From Allobosea sp. Tri-44 (GTDB lineage Bacteria; Pseudomonadota; Alphaproteobacteria; Rhizobiales; Beijerinckiaceae), in NCBI RefSeq assembly GCF_004123845.1, contig NZ_NBDP01000019.1, forward strand, positions 124,001 to 188,000: a stretch of 64,000 bases of DNA, written 5' to 3'. Under the pieces are notes generated by a model, which was given only the letters and a program-made list of their open reading frames with translations, did no database searches and was not told the DNA's origin. Position numbers and translations under genes: made by a program. Below are positions 17,383 through 26,770 of the stretch, piece after piece. Numbering within the stretch: position 1 is the stretch's first letter; the number at the start of each line of letters is the position of its first letter.

Positions 17383-18300
17383 TTACCCCTTCCGCACCAT
17401 CAGCACTGCCGCCAGGATCGCGACACCGCCGAACGCCTGGGCGGGCGAGGGCTGCTCGGCGAAGATCGCCCAGGCGGCCAGCACCGAGACCAGCGCCGGC
17501 CAGACCATGACCAGCGAGGCGGCGTTCGCCCCGTAGTGGCCGAGCGCCAGCGTGATCAGGCCCTGGCCCATGGCATGCGAGACCAGCCCGAGCGCGGCGA
17601 CGGCGAGCCAGCCGGTCAGGCTCTGCGGCAGGATGGTTTCGCCAAGGCCGAGCGCGGCAACGAGGCAGAACACGGCGCAGATCGCGCTGGAAATCAGGCT
17701 GATGCGGCCGGCGGCAGCGCGGTTGCGGGCACGGCGCACGGCGAGGATGTAGGCCGCGTAGGAGAAGGCGGCGCCGATGGCGAGACCGTCCCCGAACAGG
17801 CCGCCGCCCGAGAGCGGCGTCACTGCGCTTCCCGACAGTTTCGGCAGCACCAGCAGGCCGGCGCCGCCGACGGCGAGCAGCAGCGCGCCGAGGATGCGCC
17901 GCGTCGGCTTTTCGCGGAACAGCAGCCAGCCGCCGAGGATGACGCCGACCGGCGAGAGGTTGCCGAGCAGCGAGGCATTGGCAATCGAGGTGAAGCCGAT
18001 CGAGGCATTGTAGAGAACGACATCGACGCCGAAGGCGAGGCCGGCAAGCGCGATCGGCAGCATGGCGCCGGACCGGACGCCATCCGCGTTGCCGCCGCGA
18101 TCCTCCAGCGCCATCCAGGCAGCGAGCACCGGCAGGGCGAAGGCCATGCGCCAGAAGCCGGCCGCGGCCGGGCCGACATCGGCGAAGCGCACGAAGATGC
18201 CGGAGAAGCCGATGCAGGTTGCGCCGAGCAGCAGCGCCAGGAACATGGCGAGCGCTGGCGTGGTGGGACGATCTGGCACGGCAAGGCTCGAGGCGGACAT
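17383..18300 (-). CDS. EamA/DMT-family transporter
   Basis: This 305-residue inner-membrane protein has about ten hydrophobic helices arranged as two EamA repeats. The first repeat starts at GATCIGFSGIFVRFADVGPAAAGFWRM and the second around GDGLAIGAAFSYAAYILAVRRAR. Such drug/metabolite transporters usually export amino acids, nucleosides or metabolites; the substrate here is unknown. A divergent LysR regulator gene shares the upstream gap, which is the common arrangement for regulated exporters. The stop lies 10 bp from the end of the HEPN gene. Confidence 0.88.
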   Translation of the reverse strand: MSASSLAVPDRPTTPALAMFLALLLGATCIGFSGIFVRFADVGPAAAGFWRMAFALPVLAAWMALEDRGGNADGVRSGAMLPIALAGLAFGVDVVLYNASIGFTSIANASLLGNLSPVGVILGGWLLFREKPTRRILGALLLAVGGAGLLVLPKLSGSAVTPLSGGGLFGDGLAIGAAFSYAAYILAVRRARNRAAAGRISLISSAICAVFCLVAALGLGETILPQSLTGWLAVAALGLVSHAMGQGLITLALGHYGANAASLVMVWPALVSVLAAWAIFAEQPSPAQAFGGVAILAAVLMVRKG

Positions 18301-18328
18301 GGATTGGGCTTTCGGGCGTGAATTCCAC

Positions 18329-18380
18329 AGCCCTCATCCTGAGGAGGCGCGATCTGCGATCGCTCCTCAGGATGAGGGCT
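18329..18380. repeat. Palindromic repeat with 18-bp perfect arms
   Basis: AGCCCTCATCCTGAGGAG (18329-18346) is exactly complementary to the sequence at 18363-18380, with a 16-bp loop. It lies in the divergent DMT/LysR gap, close to the DMT start. The CCTCATCCTGAGGAG core is a type of intergenic repeat common in Hyphomicrobiales genomes. Confidence 0.8.
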
Positions 18381-18406
18381 GTTCGATTGCCTTGAGCATA
18401 GAGCCC

Positions 18407-18421
18407 TTCCGGTAATCGGAA
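18407..18421. promoter_or_regulatory. Candidate LysR box TTCCG-N5-CGGAA
   Basis: A 15-bp interrupted palindrome lies 48 bp before the LysR start codon, in the divergent gap with the transporter gene. Size and symmetry match LysR-type recognition sites. There is one copy only, so support is moderate. Confidence 0.45.
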
Positions 18422-18468
18422 AAACGGATTATTTTGATTTATCTATCACTATTTCCGTTGGAGCGGTG

Positions 18469-19335
18469 ATGTCGACCCATCTCGATCTGGATGCACTCGC
18501 CATGCTCGTTGCCGTCGCCGAGACCGGCGGCTTCACGGCGGCTGGCCAAAAGCTCGGACGCACGCAGTCGGCGGTGTCGGGCCGCATCCAGGATCTGGAG
18601 GCCACGCTCGGCAAGCAGCTGCTGGAACGCTCGCGCCGCGGTGTCACGCCGACCGAGGCGGGCGAGCGATTGCTCGCCCAGGCCCGCCGCCTGCTTGCGA
18701 TCGAACGCGAGGCGCGGGCCGAGCTCGAGGGCGACAAGGCCGTTGGCCGCCTGCGGATCGGCCTGCCGGACGACTATGTCGATGCTTATCTGCGCCCGCT
18801 GATCGTGCGCTTCGCCGAGGAGCATCCGCGCGTCGAGATCGAGGTGCATTGCGAGCTCTCGAAACGGATCGAGCCGGCGGTGGCGGCAGGCGAGCTCGAC
18901 CTTGCTGTGATCACGCAGGACCCCGGCCGGCCGAAGGGCGAGCGCCTCAGGCGCGAGCCGCTGGTCTGGGTTGCGGCCCGTGGCCACCGACCCGAGCTCA
19001 GCGAAGTGCTGCCGCTCGGCCTGTTCAACGAGGGTTGCCGGGCCCGTCCGCGCATCCTGAATGCGTTGCAGGCGGCGGAGCGAGCGCACCGGCTGGTGTT
19101 CTCGTCATCGCACATGGCGGGCTTGCTCTCGGCCGTGGAGGCGGGCCTGTGTGTCACCGCGATCACCGAGAGCGCCGCGCCGGCGTCCCTGCGCCGGCTC
19201 GAGCCGTCCGAGAATCTGCCCTCGCTGTTCGAGCTCTCGGTCGCACTGGTGATCGCGCCGCAGGCCGGCGTCGCGGCGCGTCATTTCGCGCAGGCTCTGC
19301 GCGAGGCGATGGCGGGGCCGCGGCTGGCGGCTTGA
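18469..19335 (+). CDS. LysR-family transcriptional regulator
   Basis: This 288-residue protein begins with the LysR winged HTH: DLDALAMLVAVAETGGFTAAGQKLGRTQSAVSG, then LEATLGKQLLERSRRGVTPTEAGERLL. A two-lobed effector domain starts near GRLRIGLPDDYVDAYLRPLI. ATG 18469 is preferred to the in-frame GTG 3 bp earlier because GGAG then lies 5 bp away. It faces away from the DMT transporter gene and most likely controls it. The inducer is unknown. Confidence 0.9.
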   Translation: MSTHLDLDALAMLVAVAETGGFTAAGQKLGRTQSAVSGRIQDLEATLGKQLLERSRRGVTPTEAGERLLAQARRLLAIEREARAELEGDKAVGRLRIGLPDDYVDAYLRPLIVRFAEEHPRVEIEVHCELSKRIEPAVAAGELDLAVITQDPGRPKGERLRREPLVWVAARGHRPELSEVLPLGLFNEGCRARPRILNALQAAERAHRLVFSSSHMAGLLSAVEAGLCVTAITESAAPASLRRLEPSENLPSLFELSVALVIAPQAGVAARHFAQALREAMAGPRLAA

Positions 19336-19343
19336 GGGCCCGC

Positions 19344-19488
19344 CGTCTTTCCGGGACGCCGCGCAGCGGCGCGCCCGGAATCCATATCCGCTCTTGCTGC
19401 CGAACGAGCCACGACGACGGGCGCTTTCCTGGCTGCCGTCGTGTTCACGGATTCCGGGCTCAGCGCTTCGCGCTGCCCCGGAATGACG
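19344..19488. repeat. Long intergenic palindromic repeat
   Basis: The segment starts CGTCTTTCCGGG and ends CCCCGGAATGACG. It contains inner hairpins GGGACGCCGCGC/GCGCGCCC-like and GCGCTTCGCGC. Matching blocks GGAATCC and GGATTCC lie between the arms. It occupies the gap between the convergent LysR and hppD genes and belongs to the same broad class as the copy after sdhB. Confidence 0.7.
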
Positions 19489-19495
19489 AACAACC

Positions 19496-20629
19496 CTACT
19501 CCGCCGCCTGCGGCTTCAGCACGCCGCGGCGGATCTGATCTTCCTCGATCGACTCGAACAGAGCGCGGAAATTGCCCTCGCCGAAGCCGTCATCACCCTT
19601 GCGCTGAATGAACTCGAAGAAGATCGGCCCGACCACGGTGGCGGAGAAAATCTGGAGGAGAACCTTGCTCATCCGCCCGGCCTTCTCGCCGAGCGCGACC
19701 GCGCCCTCGCCGTCGATCAGGATGCCATTGGCCTTCAGGCGCGGCACCGGCTCGCCGTGGTTCGGCACGCGGCCGTCGACCTTCTCGTAATAGGTCTCGG
19801 GCGGCGAGGGCATGAAGGGCAGGCCGTTGTGCCGGAGCTGCTCGACGCTTGAGTAGATGTCGCGGGCGCCGAGCGCGACATGCTGGATGCCCTCGCCCTT
19901 GTACTGGCGCAGGTACTCCTCGATCTGGCTCTTGTCGTCGAGGGATTCGTTGATCGGGATGCGGATTTTGCCGCAGGGCGAGGTCAGCGCCCGCGAGATC
20001 AAGCCGGTGAGCTTGCCCTCGATGTTGAAGAAGCGGATCTCGCGGAAGTTGAAGAGCTCGCCATACCAGCCGGCCCAATGGTCCATGCGACCGCGCTGGA
20101 CGTTATGGGTGAGGTGGTCGAGATAATACATCCCGGCCTGCTCGGGGTGCGGGTCCGTTTCGCCGAGCCATTCGAAATCGACGTCGTAGATCGAGCCCTT
20201 CTCGCCATAGCGATCGACAAAATAGAGCAGCGAGCCGCCGATGCCCTTGACCGCCGGGATCTGCAATTCGCCGGGGCCGACTTTGCTCTCATAGGGCTCG
20301 GCGCCGAGCGAGACGGCGCGCTCGAAGGCGTGCTTGGCATCAACGACGCGGAACGCCATGGCGCAGGCGCAGGGGCCATGCTCGGCGGCGAAACCCTGCG
20401 CGAAGGAAGCCGGCTCGGCATTGACGATGAAATTGACGTCGCCCTGGCGATAGAGCGTCACCTTCTTGGAGCGGTGCCTGGCGACCTTGGTGAAGCCCAT
20501 CGTCTCGAACAGCTCGCCGAGCTTCTCGGGCTCGGGATGGGCGTATTCGACGAATTCGAAGCCGTCGGTGCCCATCGGGTTGGCGTCGGAAATGGCCGGC
20601 GGGGCTGAATCATGCGGGAACGGTCCCAT
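19496..20629 (-). CDS. hppD: 4-hydroxyphenylpyruvate dioxygenase
   Basis: This 377-residue non-heme iron enzyme converts 4-hydroxyphenylpyruvate to homogentisate in tyrosine breakdown. The iron ligands are visible: His172 in DHLTHNV, His250 in GIQHVAL and Glu339 in FFEFIQR. The substrate-site segment [13 protein letters not shown] is also intact. ATG 20629 has AGGAGGA 7 bp upstream. The long frame beyond it lies antisense to the regulator gene and is not coding. Divergent transcription with an Lrp/AsnC regulator suggests control by an aromatic amino acid. Confidence 0.96.
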   Translation of the reverse strand: MGPFPHDSAPPAISDANPMGTDGFEFVEYAHPEPEKLGELFETMGFTKVARHRSKKVTLYRQGDVNFIVNAEPASFAQGFAAEHGPCACAMAFRVVDAKHAFERAVSLGAEPYESKVGPGELQIPAVKGIGGSLLYFVDRYGEKGSIYDVDFEWLGETDPHPEQAGMYYLDHLTHNVQRGRMDHWAGWYGELFNFREIRFFNIEGKLTGLISRALTSPCGKIRIPINESLDDKSQIEEYLRQYKGEGIQHVALGARDIYSSVEQLRHNGLPFMPSPPETYYEKVDGRVPNHGEPVPRLKANGILIDGEGAVALGEKAGRMSKVLLQIFSATVVGPIFFEFIQRKGDDGFGEGNFRALFESIEEDQIRRGVLKPQAAE

Positions 20630-20719
20630 GCGGTGTCCTCCTGAGAATGCCTGGTTGACCGATCCTCGCGCATCGGCAAGGCGAAAGGTTTGCAAAATCT
20701 TGTGCTCTCGGATTGAATT

Positions 20720-20734
20720 TGCACAGATCGTGCA
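20720..20734. promoter_or_regulatory. TGCAC-N5-GTGCA palindrome, candidate Lrp/AsnC site
   Basis: This interrupted palindrome lies in the 129-bp divergent gap between hppD and the Lrp/AsnC gene, 24 bp before the regulator start. A related TTTGCA half-site occurs upstream at about 20690, closer to hppD. The symmetry fits Lrp-family 15-bp sites. Confidence 0.5.
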
Positions 20735-20758
20735 CACAAGCGCAGGAAAGCTCACGGA

Positions 20759-21229
20759 ATGCCGCAGCTCGACGCTTTCGACTGGCGCCTGCTCGAAGCC
20801 CTGCAGCAGGATGCCTCGCTGACCAATGGCGCCCTCGCCGAGCGCGTCGGCCTCTCCGCCAGCCAGGTCTCGCGACGGCGGCAGGCGCTGGAAAGCGTCG
20901 GCACCATCCGCGGCTATCGCGCGCTGATCGATCCGGAAGCGATCGGGCTCTCCGTCACCGTCTTCATCCATGTCGCGCTCAACACCCATTCGCGCGACAA
21001 CGCCCGGCGCTTTCGCGATCTGGTGAAGCTGACGCCGGCCGTGCTCGAGGCGCATGCCCTGACCGGCGAGGCCGACTACATGCTGAAAGTCGCGGTCGGC
21101 GACCTCAAGGAGCTGGCGCGCCTCGTCAACGAGGTGCTGCTGCCACATGAGAGCGTCGCGCGGGTGCGCTCGGAGATCGCGCTGGAGACGCTGAAGGAGC
21201 CGGGACTCTTGCCCTTGGCGATGGTGTGA
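20759..21229 (+). CDS. Lrp/AsnC-family transcriptional regulator
   Basis: This 156-residue regulator has an N-terminal HTH ([35 protein letters not shown], about 8-42). A RAM effector domain with the ferredoxin-like fold follows, including [19 protein letters not shown], the segment that usually binds amino acids. Length is standard. It faces away from hppD across a short gap holding a palindrome, so it is probably the local regulator of tyrosine or phenylalanine catabolism. Confidence 0.9.
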   Translation: MPQLDAFDWRLLEALQQDASLTNGALAERVGLSASQVSRRRQALESVGTIRGYRALIDPEAIGLSVTVFIHVALNTHSRDNARRFRDLVKLTPAVLEAHALTGEADYMLKVAVGDLKELARLVNEVLLPHESVARVRSEIALETLKEPGLLPLAMV

Positions 21230-21272
21230 GGATGCCCCTTCCGCCGGCGCGGCGGCACGTTATAACTGCCGC

Positions 21273-21854
21273 ATGGTCGTTCTCAATCGCATCTACACCC
21301 GCACCGGCGACGACGGCACCACGGCGCTCGCTTCTGGCGCGCGCCGGGCCAAGTTCGACCTGCGCGTCTCCGCCTATGGCACGGTCGACGAGACCAATGC
21401 CTGCATCGGCCTGGCGCGACTGCATTGTGCCAGCGAGGACCCGGAGCTCGATGCGATGCTCGGGCGCATCCAGAACGATCTCTTCGATCTCGGCGCCGAG
21501 CTCGCCTCGCCCGATACCGGCGAGAAGCCTGCCTTCGAGCCGCTCAGGATCGTGCAGGCGCAGGTCGACCGGCTGGAGGCCGAGATCGACCAGCTCAACC
21601 GGCCGCTCGGGACGCTGCGCTCCTTCGTGCTGCCGGGCGGCACGCCCGGCGCGGCGCATTTGCATCTCGCCCGCACGGTCAGCCGCCGGGCGGAGCGGCT
21701 GATGGTCGAATTGTCGCAGGGCGAGGGCGAGAATGTCGCCCAGCCGGCGCTGAAGTTCATCAACCGACTCTCGGATTTCCTTTTCGTCGCCTCGCGCCAC
21801 CTCAATGCCAGGGCAGGGGGTGACGTGCTCTGGACGCCCGGCCAGAACCGCTGA
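21273..21854 (+). CDS. PduO-type ATP:cob(I)alamin adenosyltransferase
   Basis: This 193-residue enzyme transfers the adenosyl group of ATP to cob(I)alamin to make coenzyme B12. The PduO-type signature is complete: IYTRTGDDGTTALASG at the N-terminus (ATP site), YGTVDETNACIGLAR, then LPGGTPGAAHLHLART and SRRAERLMVEL. The final FINRLSDFLFVASRHLN is also diagnostic. The rhomboid gene starts 4 bp after the stop codon, so the two are cotranscribed. No B12-dependent enzyme lies in the window. Confidence 0.93.
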   Translation: MVVLNRIYTRTGDDGTTALASGARRAKFDLRVSAYGTVDETNACIGLARLHCASEDPELDAMLGRIQNDLFDLGAELASPDTGEKPAFEPLRIVQAQVDRLEAEIDQLNRPLGTLRSFVLPGGTPGAAHLHLARTVSRRAERLMVELSQGEGENVAQPALKFINRLSDFLFVASRHLNARAGGDVLWTPGQNR

Positions 21855-21858
21855 TCCG

Positions 21859-22560
21859 ATGTTCGTGCCTCTGCATGACGGCGTGCCGATGCGCTTCATC
21901 CGCGTCGCCTATGTCACCTATGCGCTGATCGCGATCTGCATCGTGCTGCGGCTCATGTTGATGCACTGGACCAGCGAGGCGAGCGAGATCGCGGTCATGG
22001 CCGGCTTCGGCACGATTCCCGCGGTGCTGTTCGGCGAGGCGCAACTGCCGCCGGAGCTGCTCAGGGCGCCGCCCTGGCTGACACTCATGACCGGCATCAT
22101 GCTGCACGCCAGTTTCGCCCATCTGATCGGCAACATGCTGTTTCTCTGGGTCTTCGGCGACAATGTCGAGGATGCGATGGGGCATCTGCGCTTCCTCGTC
22201 TTCTTTCTGCTCTGCGGCATGGCCGGGGCATTGTTGCACGCGCTGATGAACCCCGAATCGGAGCAGCCGCTGATCGGCGCATCCGGCGCGATCTCCGGCG
22301 TGATCGCCTCCTATCTGATGCTCTATCCGCGTGTGCGGATCTGGGGTCTCGCCTTCAAATGGATCCCGCTGCATATCCCGGCGATGTATGCGCTCGGCGC
22401 CTGGATCCTGTTCCAGCTGCTCTCGGCACTGTTCGACCAGCAAGGCGCTGTCGGCTGGTGGGCACATCTCGGCGGGCTCGGCGCCGGAGCGGCACTGACG
22501 CCGCTGCTGATCCGGCGCGAGCTGCGTCTGTTTGGCCGCGTCGTGCGGGGCAAGCCGTGA
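21859..22560 (+). CDS. Rhomboid-family intramembrane serine protease
   Basis: This 233-residue membrane protein has about six helices. The catalytic dyad is present: Ser142 in GASGAISG and His203 in WWAHLGG. Helix 2 holds [11 protein letters not shown] with His83, His87 and Asn92, the last expected in the oxyanion hole. Rhomboids cleave substrates within the bilayer; the substrate is unknown. ATG 21859 lies 4 bp after the adenosyltransferase stop. About 130 bp separate it from etfB. Confidence 0.92.
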   Translation: MFVPLHDGVPMRFIRVAYVTYALIAICIVLRLMLMHWTSEASEIAVMAGFGTIPAVLFGEAQLPPELLRAPPWLTLMTGIMLHASFAHLIGNMLFLWVFGDNVEDAMGHLRFLVFFLLCGMAGALLHALMNPESEQPLIGASGAISGVIASYLMLYPRVRIWGLAFKWIPLHIPAMYALGAWILFQLLSALFDQQGAVGWWAHLGGLGAGAALTPLLIRRELRLFGRVVRGKP

Positions 22561-22690
22561 CTTTCATGGCGTTGACAAGCCCAAATCCCCATCGCTACGG
22601 TCCGTCCGCATTTCAGCCGAGAGCCGCGATGCCGACCATCGCCGTCTCGGGCGGCCCGGCATCCATCTCTCCGTAACCGGTGAAGCGCCC

Positions 22691-23437
22691 ATGAAGATTC
22701 TTGTCCCCGTCAAGCGGGTAGTCGATTTCAATGTGAAGATCCGCGTGAAGGGTGACGGGTCAGGCGTCGAGCTGGCCAATGTGAAGATGTCGATGAACCC
22801 GTTCGACGAGATCGCGGTCGAAGAGGCACTGCGGCTCAAGGAAGCGGGCAAGGCGACCGAGGTGATCGTCGTGTCGGTCGGCCCCCAGCAGGCGGCCGAG
22901 ACGATCCGGACCGGCCTCGCCATGGGCGCCGATCGCGGCATCCTGGTGAAGACCGACGCTCCCGTCGAGCCGCTGGCGGTGGCCAAGCTGCTCAAGAAGA
23001 TCGTCGAGCAGGAGACGCCGGAGCTCGTCATCCTCGGCAAGCAGGCGATCGACGACGACAGCAACCAGACCGGCCAGATGCTGGCGGCGTTGCTCGGCTG
23101 GCCGCAGGGCACCTTCGCCTCGAAGGTCGTGATCGGCGACGGTTCGGCTGACGTCACCCGAGAGGTCGATGGCGGCCTGCAGACTGTGTCGTTGAAGCTG
23201 CCGGCGATCGTGACCACGGATCTGCGCCTCAACGAGCCGCGCTATGCCTCGCTGCCCAACATCATGAAGGCGAAGAAGAAGCCGCTCGACGAGACCACGC
23301 CCGAGACGCTCGGCGTCGATATCGCGCCGCGCCTCAAGGTGTTGAAGACCACCGAGCCGGCTGGCCGCTCGGCCGGTGTCAAGGTCGCAAGCGCCGCCGA
23401 ACTCGTCTCCAAGCTCAAGACCGCCGGGGTGATCTGA
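22691..23437 (+). CDS. etfB: Electron transfer flavoprotein beta subunit
   Basis: This 248-residue subunit pairs with EtfA to carry electrons from acyl-CoA and other dehydrogenases to ETF:ubiquinone oxidoreductase. It starts with the typical [12 protein letters not shown] and contains [17 protein letters not shown]. The AMP-binding region includes [14 protein letters not shown], and the signature [24 protein letters not shown] is complete. ATG 22691 is the family start. It overlaps etfA by one base (TGATG). Confidence 0.97.
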   Translation: MKILVPVKRVVDFNVKIRVKGDGSGVELANVKMSMNPFDEIAVEEALRLKEAGKATEVIVVSVGPQQAAETIRTGLAMGADRGILVKTDAPVEPLAVAKLLKKIVEQETPELVILGKQAIDDDSNQTGQMLAALLGWPQGTFASKVVIGDGSADVTREVDGGLQTVSLKLPAIVTTDLRLNEPRYASLPNIMKAKKKPLDETTPETLGVDIAPRLKVLKTTEPAGRSAGVKVASAAELVSKLKTAGVI

Positions 23438-24384
23438 TGGCCACGCTGCTGCTCGCCAAGCACGACAACAAGAGCCTCAACGAGGCCACCCGCAAGGCTC
23501 TGACCGCGGCCAAGCAGCTCGGCGCGCCCGTGCATGTGCTGGTCGCCGGCCATGGTGCCAAGGCGGTCGCCGAAGCGGCCGCCAAGCTCGACGGTGTCGA
23601 GAAGGTGCTGCTCGCCGATGACGGCGCCTATGAGCATCGTCTGGCCGAGCCGCTGGCGGCGCTGATCGTCTCGCTCGCGCCCGGCTATGACGCGCTGGTC
23701 GCGCCCGGCACCACCACCGGCAAGAACGTGATGCCGCGCGTCGCCGCGCTGCTCGACGTGATGCAGGTCTCGGAAGTCACCAAGATCATCTCGGCCGACA
23801 CCTTCGAGCGGCCGATCTATGCCGGCAACGCCATCCAGACGGTGCAGTCGGGCGATGCCAAGAAGGTCATCACCGTGCGCGGCGCTTCCTTCCAGGCGAC
23901 CGGCGACGGGGCGGCATCTGCCTCGATCGAGACGATCGCTGCGGCAGAGAACCCCGGCAGCTCGTCCTTCAAGGGCGAGGAGGTCGCCAAGTCCGACCGG
24001 CCTGAGCTGGCCTCGGCCAAGATCATCGTCTCGGGCGGGCGCGCGCTCGCGTCTTCCGAGAACTTCGCCAAGGTGATCGAGCCGGTGGCGGACCGGTTGG
24101 GCGCGGCTATGGGCGCCTCGCGCGCCGCGGTCGACGCCGGCTACGCCCCGAACGACTGGCAGGTCGGCCAGACCGGCAAGGTCGTGGCGCCGGACCTCTA
24201 TGTCGCGGTTGGCATTTCCGGCGCGATCCAGCACCTTGCCGGCATGAAGGACTCCAAGGTCATCGTCGCCATCAACAAGGACGAGGAGGCGCCGATCTTC
24301 CAGATCGCCGATTACGGCCTCGTCGGCGACCTCTTCACCATCATGCCCGAGCTCGAGAAAGAGCTCGAAAAGGCCGGCAAGTAG
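23437..24384 (+). CDS. etfA: Electron transfer flavoprotein alpha subunit
   Basis: This 315-residue FAD-carrying subunit of the electron transfer flavoprotein begins [10 protein letters not shown]. Its C-terminal FAD domain contains [11 protein letters not shown], then [41 protein letters not shown], the canonical flavin signature. It is coupled to etfB by a one-base overlap. A 3-hydroxyacyl-CoA dehydrogenase gene follows 66 bp downstream, fitting a fatty-acid or butyryl-CoA oxidation unit. Confidence 0.97.
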   Translation: MATLLLAKHDNKSLNEATRKALTAAKQLGAPVHVLVAGHGAKAVAEAAAKLDGVEKVLLADDGAYEHRLAEPLAALIVSLAPGYDALVAPGTTTGKNVMPRVAALLDVMQVSEVTKIISADTFERPIYAGNAIQTVQSGDAKKVITVRGASFQATGDGAASASIETIAAAENPGSSSFKGEEVAKSDRPELASAKIIVSGGRALASSENFAKVIEPVADRLGAAMGASRAAVDAGYAPNDWQVGQTGKVVAPDLYVAVGISGAIQHLAGMKDSKVIVAINKDEEAPIFQIADYGLVGDLFTIMPELEKELEKAGK

Positions 24385-24450
24385 GCAAGTCGCGCTGCGG
24401 GCGGCCATGAGGCCGCCCGAGCCAGCTCCCCTCGGGAACAGAAGCGTCAC

Positions 24451-25332
24451 ATGGACCAACAGATCAGGACCGTCGGCATCATCGGCGCCGGGCAGATGGG
24501 CAACGGCATCGCCCATGTCGCGTCGGTCGCGGGCTTCAACATCAAGCTGCACGACGTTGCCGAGGAGCGCATCAATGCGGCGCTGGCGACGATCGACGGC
24601 AACATGGCCCGCCAGGTGTCGAAGGGCGCGATCGCCGACGAGGAGCGTCGCGCGGCGATGAGCCGGATCACTGCGGCGCCGACTTTGGAGGGATTGGGCG
24701 CTTGCGACCTCGTGATCGAGGCCGCGACCGAGAGCGAGGAGGTCAAGCGCAAGATCTTCACCGCCGTCTGCCCCTATCTGCGGCCCGACGCCCTCCTCGC
24801 TTCGAACACCTCCTCGATCTCGATCACGCGGCTCGCCGCGGCGACTGACCGGCCCGAGCGCTTCATCGGTATCCATTTCATGAACCCGGTGCCGCTGATG
24901 CAGCTCGTCGAGCTGATCCGCGGCATCGCCACCGACGACCACACCTTCGAGCTCGCCAAGGACTTCGTCGCCAAGCTGCACAAGACGGCGTCGGTTTCGG
25001 AGGACTTTCCGGCCTTCATCGTCAACCGCATCCTGCTGCCGATGATCAACGAGGCCGTCTACACGCTCTATGAGGGCGTCGGCTCGGTCGAGGCGATCGA
25101 CACGGCGATGAAGCTCGGCGCGAATCACCCGATGGGTCCGCTCCAGCTCGCCGATTTCATCGGTCTCGACACCTGCCTGTCGGTGATGCAGGTGCTGCAT
25201 GACGGGCTGGCCGATTCGAAATACCGGCCCTGCCCGCTGCTGGTGAAATATGTCGAGGCCGGTTGGCTCGGCCGCAAGGCCGGGCGCGGCTTCTACGATT
25301 ATCGCGGCGAGAAGCCCGTTCCGACGCGTTGA
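24451..25332 (+). CDS. 3-hydroxybutyryl-CoA dehydrogenase
   Basis: This 293-residue NAD-dependent enzyme interconverts 3-hydroxyacyl-CoA and acetoacyl-CoA. The N-terminal Rossmann motif is GIIGAGQMGNGIAHV. The catalytic histidine lies in GIHFMNPVPLM, and the HCDH C-terminal domain begins near AFIVNRILLPMINEA and ends GWLGRKAGRGFYDY. Length matches the short monofunctional form rather than FadB. It lies directly downstream of etfBA, as in many alphaproteobacteria, and is followed by a palindromic repeat. Confidence 0.95.
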   Translation: MDQQIRTVGIIGAGQMGNGIAHVASVAGFNIKLHDVAEERINAALATIDGNMARQVSKGAIADEERRAAMSRITAAPTLEGLGACDLVIEAATESEEVKRKIFTAVCPYLRPDALLASNTSSISITRLAAATDRPERFIGIHFMNPVPLMQLVELIRGIATDDHTFELAKDFVAKLHKTASVSEDFPAFIVNRILLPMINEAVYTLYEGVGSVEAIDTAMKLGANHPMGPLQLADFIGLDTCLSVMQVLHDGLADSKYRPCPLLVKYVEAGWLGRKAGRGFYDYRGEKPVPTR

Positions 25333-25340
25333 TATCCGCA

Positions 25341-25436
25341 CGTCATGCTCGGCTTTGAGCCGAGCATCCCGGAATCCAGTTCCTTTTTCTGCACGAGATT
25401 CCTGGGGCTGCGCTTCGCTGCGCCCGGGAATGACGG
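25341..25436. repeat. Intergenic palindromic repeat, CGTCAT...ATGACG type
   Basis: It opens CGTCATGCTCGGC with an inner hairpin to GCCGAGCAT and closes CGCCCGGGAATGACG. The middle has CTGCGCTTCGCTGCG. It is a diverged relative of the copies after sdhB and at 48335, and lies right after the 3-hydroxybutyryl-CoA dehydrogenase gene. Confidence 0.8.
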
Positions 25437-25547
25437 CTGACGCCCACTCATCGTCCGCATCATCGCGGCTTCACATTCCTGTCGTCTCGCGCTTACATTG
25501 ATGCGTTACGGGATTCGTGCGGCCCAGCAGGCGGAGGCGCGATACGG

Positions 25548-26120
25548 GTGACGGCGCATGTTATGCATCCGATGGCCTCGCCGGACGGTTGTCCGGCGCT
25601 GGTGCTCAACGCCGATTTCAGGCCGCTGAGCTACTATCCGCTTTCGCTGTGGAGCTGGCAGGACGCGATCAAGGCGGTCTTCATGGACCGCGTCAACATC
25701 GTCTCCGAATACGACACCGTAGTGCACAGCCCGAGCTTCAACATGAAGCTGCCCTCGGTCGTCTCGCTCAAGACCTACATCAAGCCGTCGCGCACCCCGG
25801 CCTTCACCCGCTTCAACGTCTTCCTGCGCGACCGATTCGCCTGCCAGTATTGCGGCACGCGCGAGGAACTGACCTTCGACCATGTCGTGCCGCGCTCCAA
25901 GGGCGGGCTCACCACCTGGGAAAACGTCGTCGCGGCCTGCTCGCCCTGCAATCTGATGAAGGGTGACAAGATGCCGGCCGCGGTCGGGATGATCCCGACG
26001 CAAAAGCCGTTCGCGCCGTCGATCAACGACCTGCATCGCAACGGCAAGCTGTTCCCGCCGAACTATCTGCACGAGAGCTGGCTCGATTATCTCTACTGGG
26101 ATTCCGAGCTCGAGCCCTGA
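25548..26120 (+). CDS. HNH endonuclease family protein
   Basis: The 190-residue protein has a short N-terminal domain (ALVLNADFRPLSYYPLSLWSWQDA) found in a widespread family of stand-alone HNH proteins. The nuclease domain follows: zinc-type Cys99 and Cys102 (CQYC), Asp111-His112 in FDHVVPRSKGG, Asn126 in WENVV, and Cys131 and Cys134 (CSPC). All core residues are present. Its role is unproven; it is common as a chromosomal single gene, so defence need not be assumed. The start is GTG 25548 or ATG 25563. Confidence 0.82.
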   Translation: MTAHVMHPMASPDGCPALVLNADFRPLSYYPLSLWSWQDAIKAVFMDRVNIVSEYDTVVHSPSFNMKLPSVVSLKTYIKPSRTPAFTRFNVFLRDRFACQYCGTREELTFDHVVPRSKGGLTTWENVVAACSPCNLMKGDKMPAAVGMIPTQKPFAPSINDLHRNGKLFPPNYLHESWLDYLYWDSELEP

Positions 26121-26231
26121 GAGCGGCTCTCGGTTCTACCAGCGCGGCCGCTTGACGCGACCGCCTGCGCTTCCGGTGCTCACGGACATTAGTCCGCTGC
26201 GCGCCGGTTCTCGGCGATCACGCCAATCGAC

Positions 26232-26762
26232 TCACGCTGGCGAACCGCCAGTCACTCTCAGCGCGCTCTTAAGTCCAAACAGCGCCGCCAGCAGCAGGCC
26301 CAGCGAGGCCAGGGCGTTCCAGCCGGCGAGGGAGAGGCCGAGGAAGCGCCAGGCGGCTTCCGTGCAGGAAACGATCCGGGTCGTCTGGAGCTGCTTCATC
26401 AAATCCTGGACGCCGGCTGCCGCCGGAGCCGGCGTTCCGCCGCAATCATTGGGACCGGCGAAGACGCCCCATTCGACGCCGGAGTGATAGACACCGAGCC
26501 CGGTGCTCCAGGCCATCAGCAGCGCCAGGCCGATCAGCGCGGCGATCTGCAGCCGGTGCGAGCGGGCGAAGACCAGAGCGAACGCGGCAAGTCCGATCGC
26601 GGCGTAGTGCGGCGCTCGCTGCTCGAGGCAGAGCTTGCAGGGCCGCAGGTGCAGAACCAGCTCGAAGAACCAGGCGCCGGCGATCAGAGCGAGGCTTGCG
26701 AGCCCGATCAGCCCGATCAGGCGGCGGGGATCGGCGAGGAGGCGCGGGACAAAGCCGGTCAT
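26232..26762 (-). CDS. dsbB: DsbB-family disulfide bond formation protein
   Basis: This 176-residue membrane protein has four helices. The first periplasmic loop carries the CKLC pair (Cys42, Cys45). The second loop has Cys107 (NDCGG) and Cys133 (VSCTEA). This is the cysteine set by which DsbB reoxidises DsbA and passes electrons to quinone. Spacing and length fit alphaproteobacterial DsbB-like proteins. It starts 8 bp after the YqaA-family stop on the same strand, so they are likely cotranscribed. Confidence 0.85.
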   Translation of the reverse strand: MTGFVPRLLADPRRLIGLIGLASLALIAGAWFFELVLHLRPCKLCLEQRAPHYAAIGLAAFALVFARSHRLQIAALIGLALLMAWSTGLGVYHSGVEWGVFAGPNDCGGTPAPAAAGVQDLMKQLQTTRIVSCTEAAWRFLGLSLAGWNALASLGLLLAALFGLKSALRVTGGSPA

Positions 26763-26770
26763 GGCGGTAC

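Noticed and set aside
23242..25341. A 699-codon antisense frame across etfA and the hydroxybutyryl-CoA dehydrogenase gene
   Set aside because: Both sense genes are unmistakable and complete; the antisense product is compositionally odd and matches nothing.
25548..26120. Treating the HNH protein as a restriction or defence nuclease
   Set aside because: It has the composition and layout of its neighbours and belongs to a widespread chromosomal family, with no methylase or other defence gene beside it.
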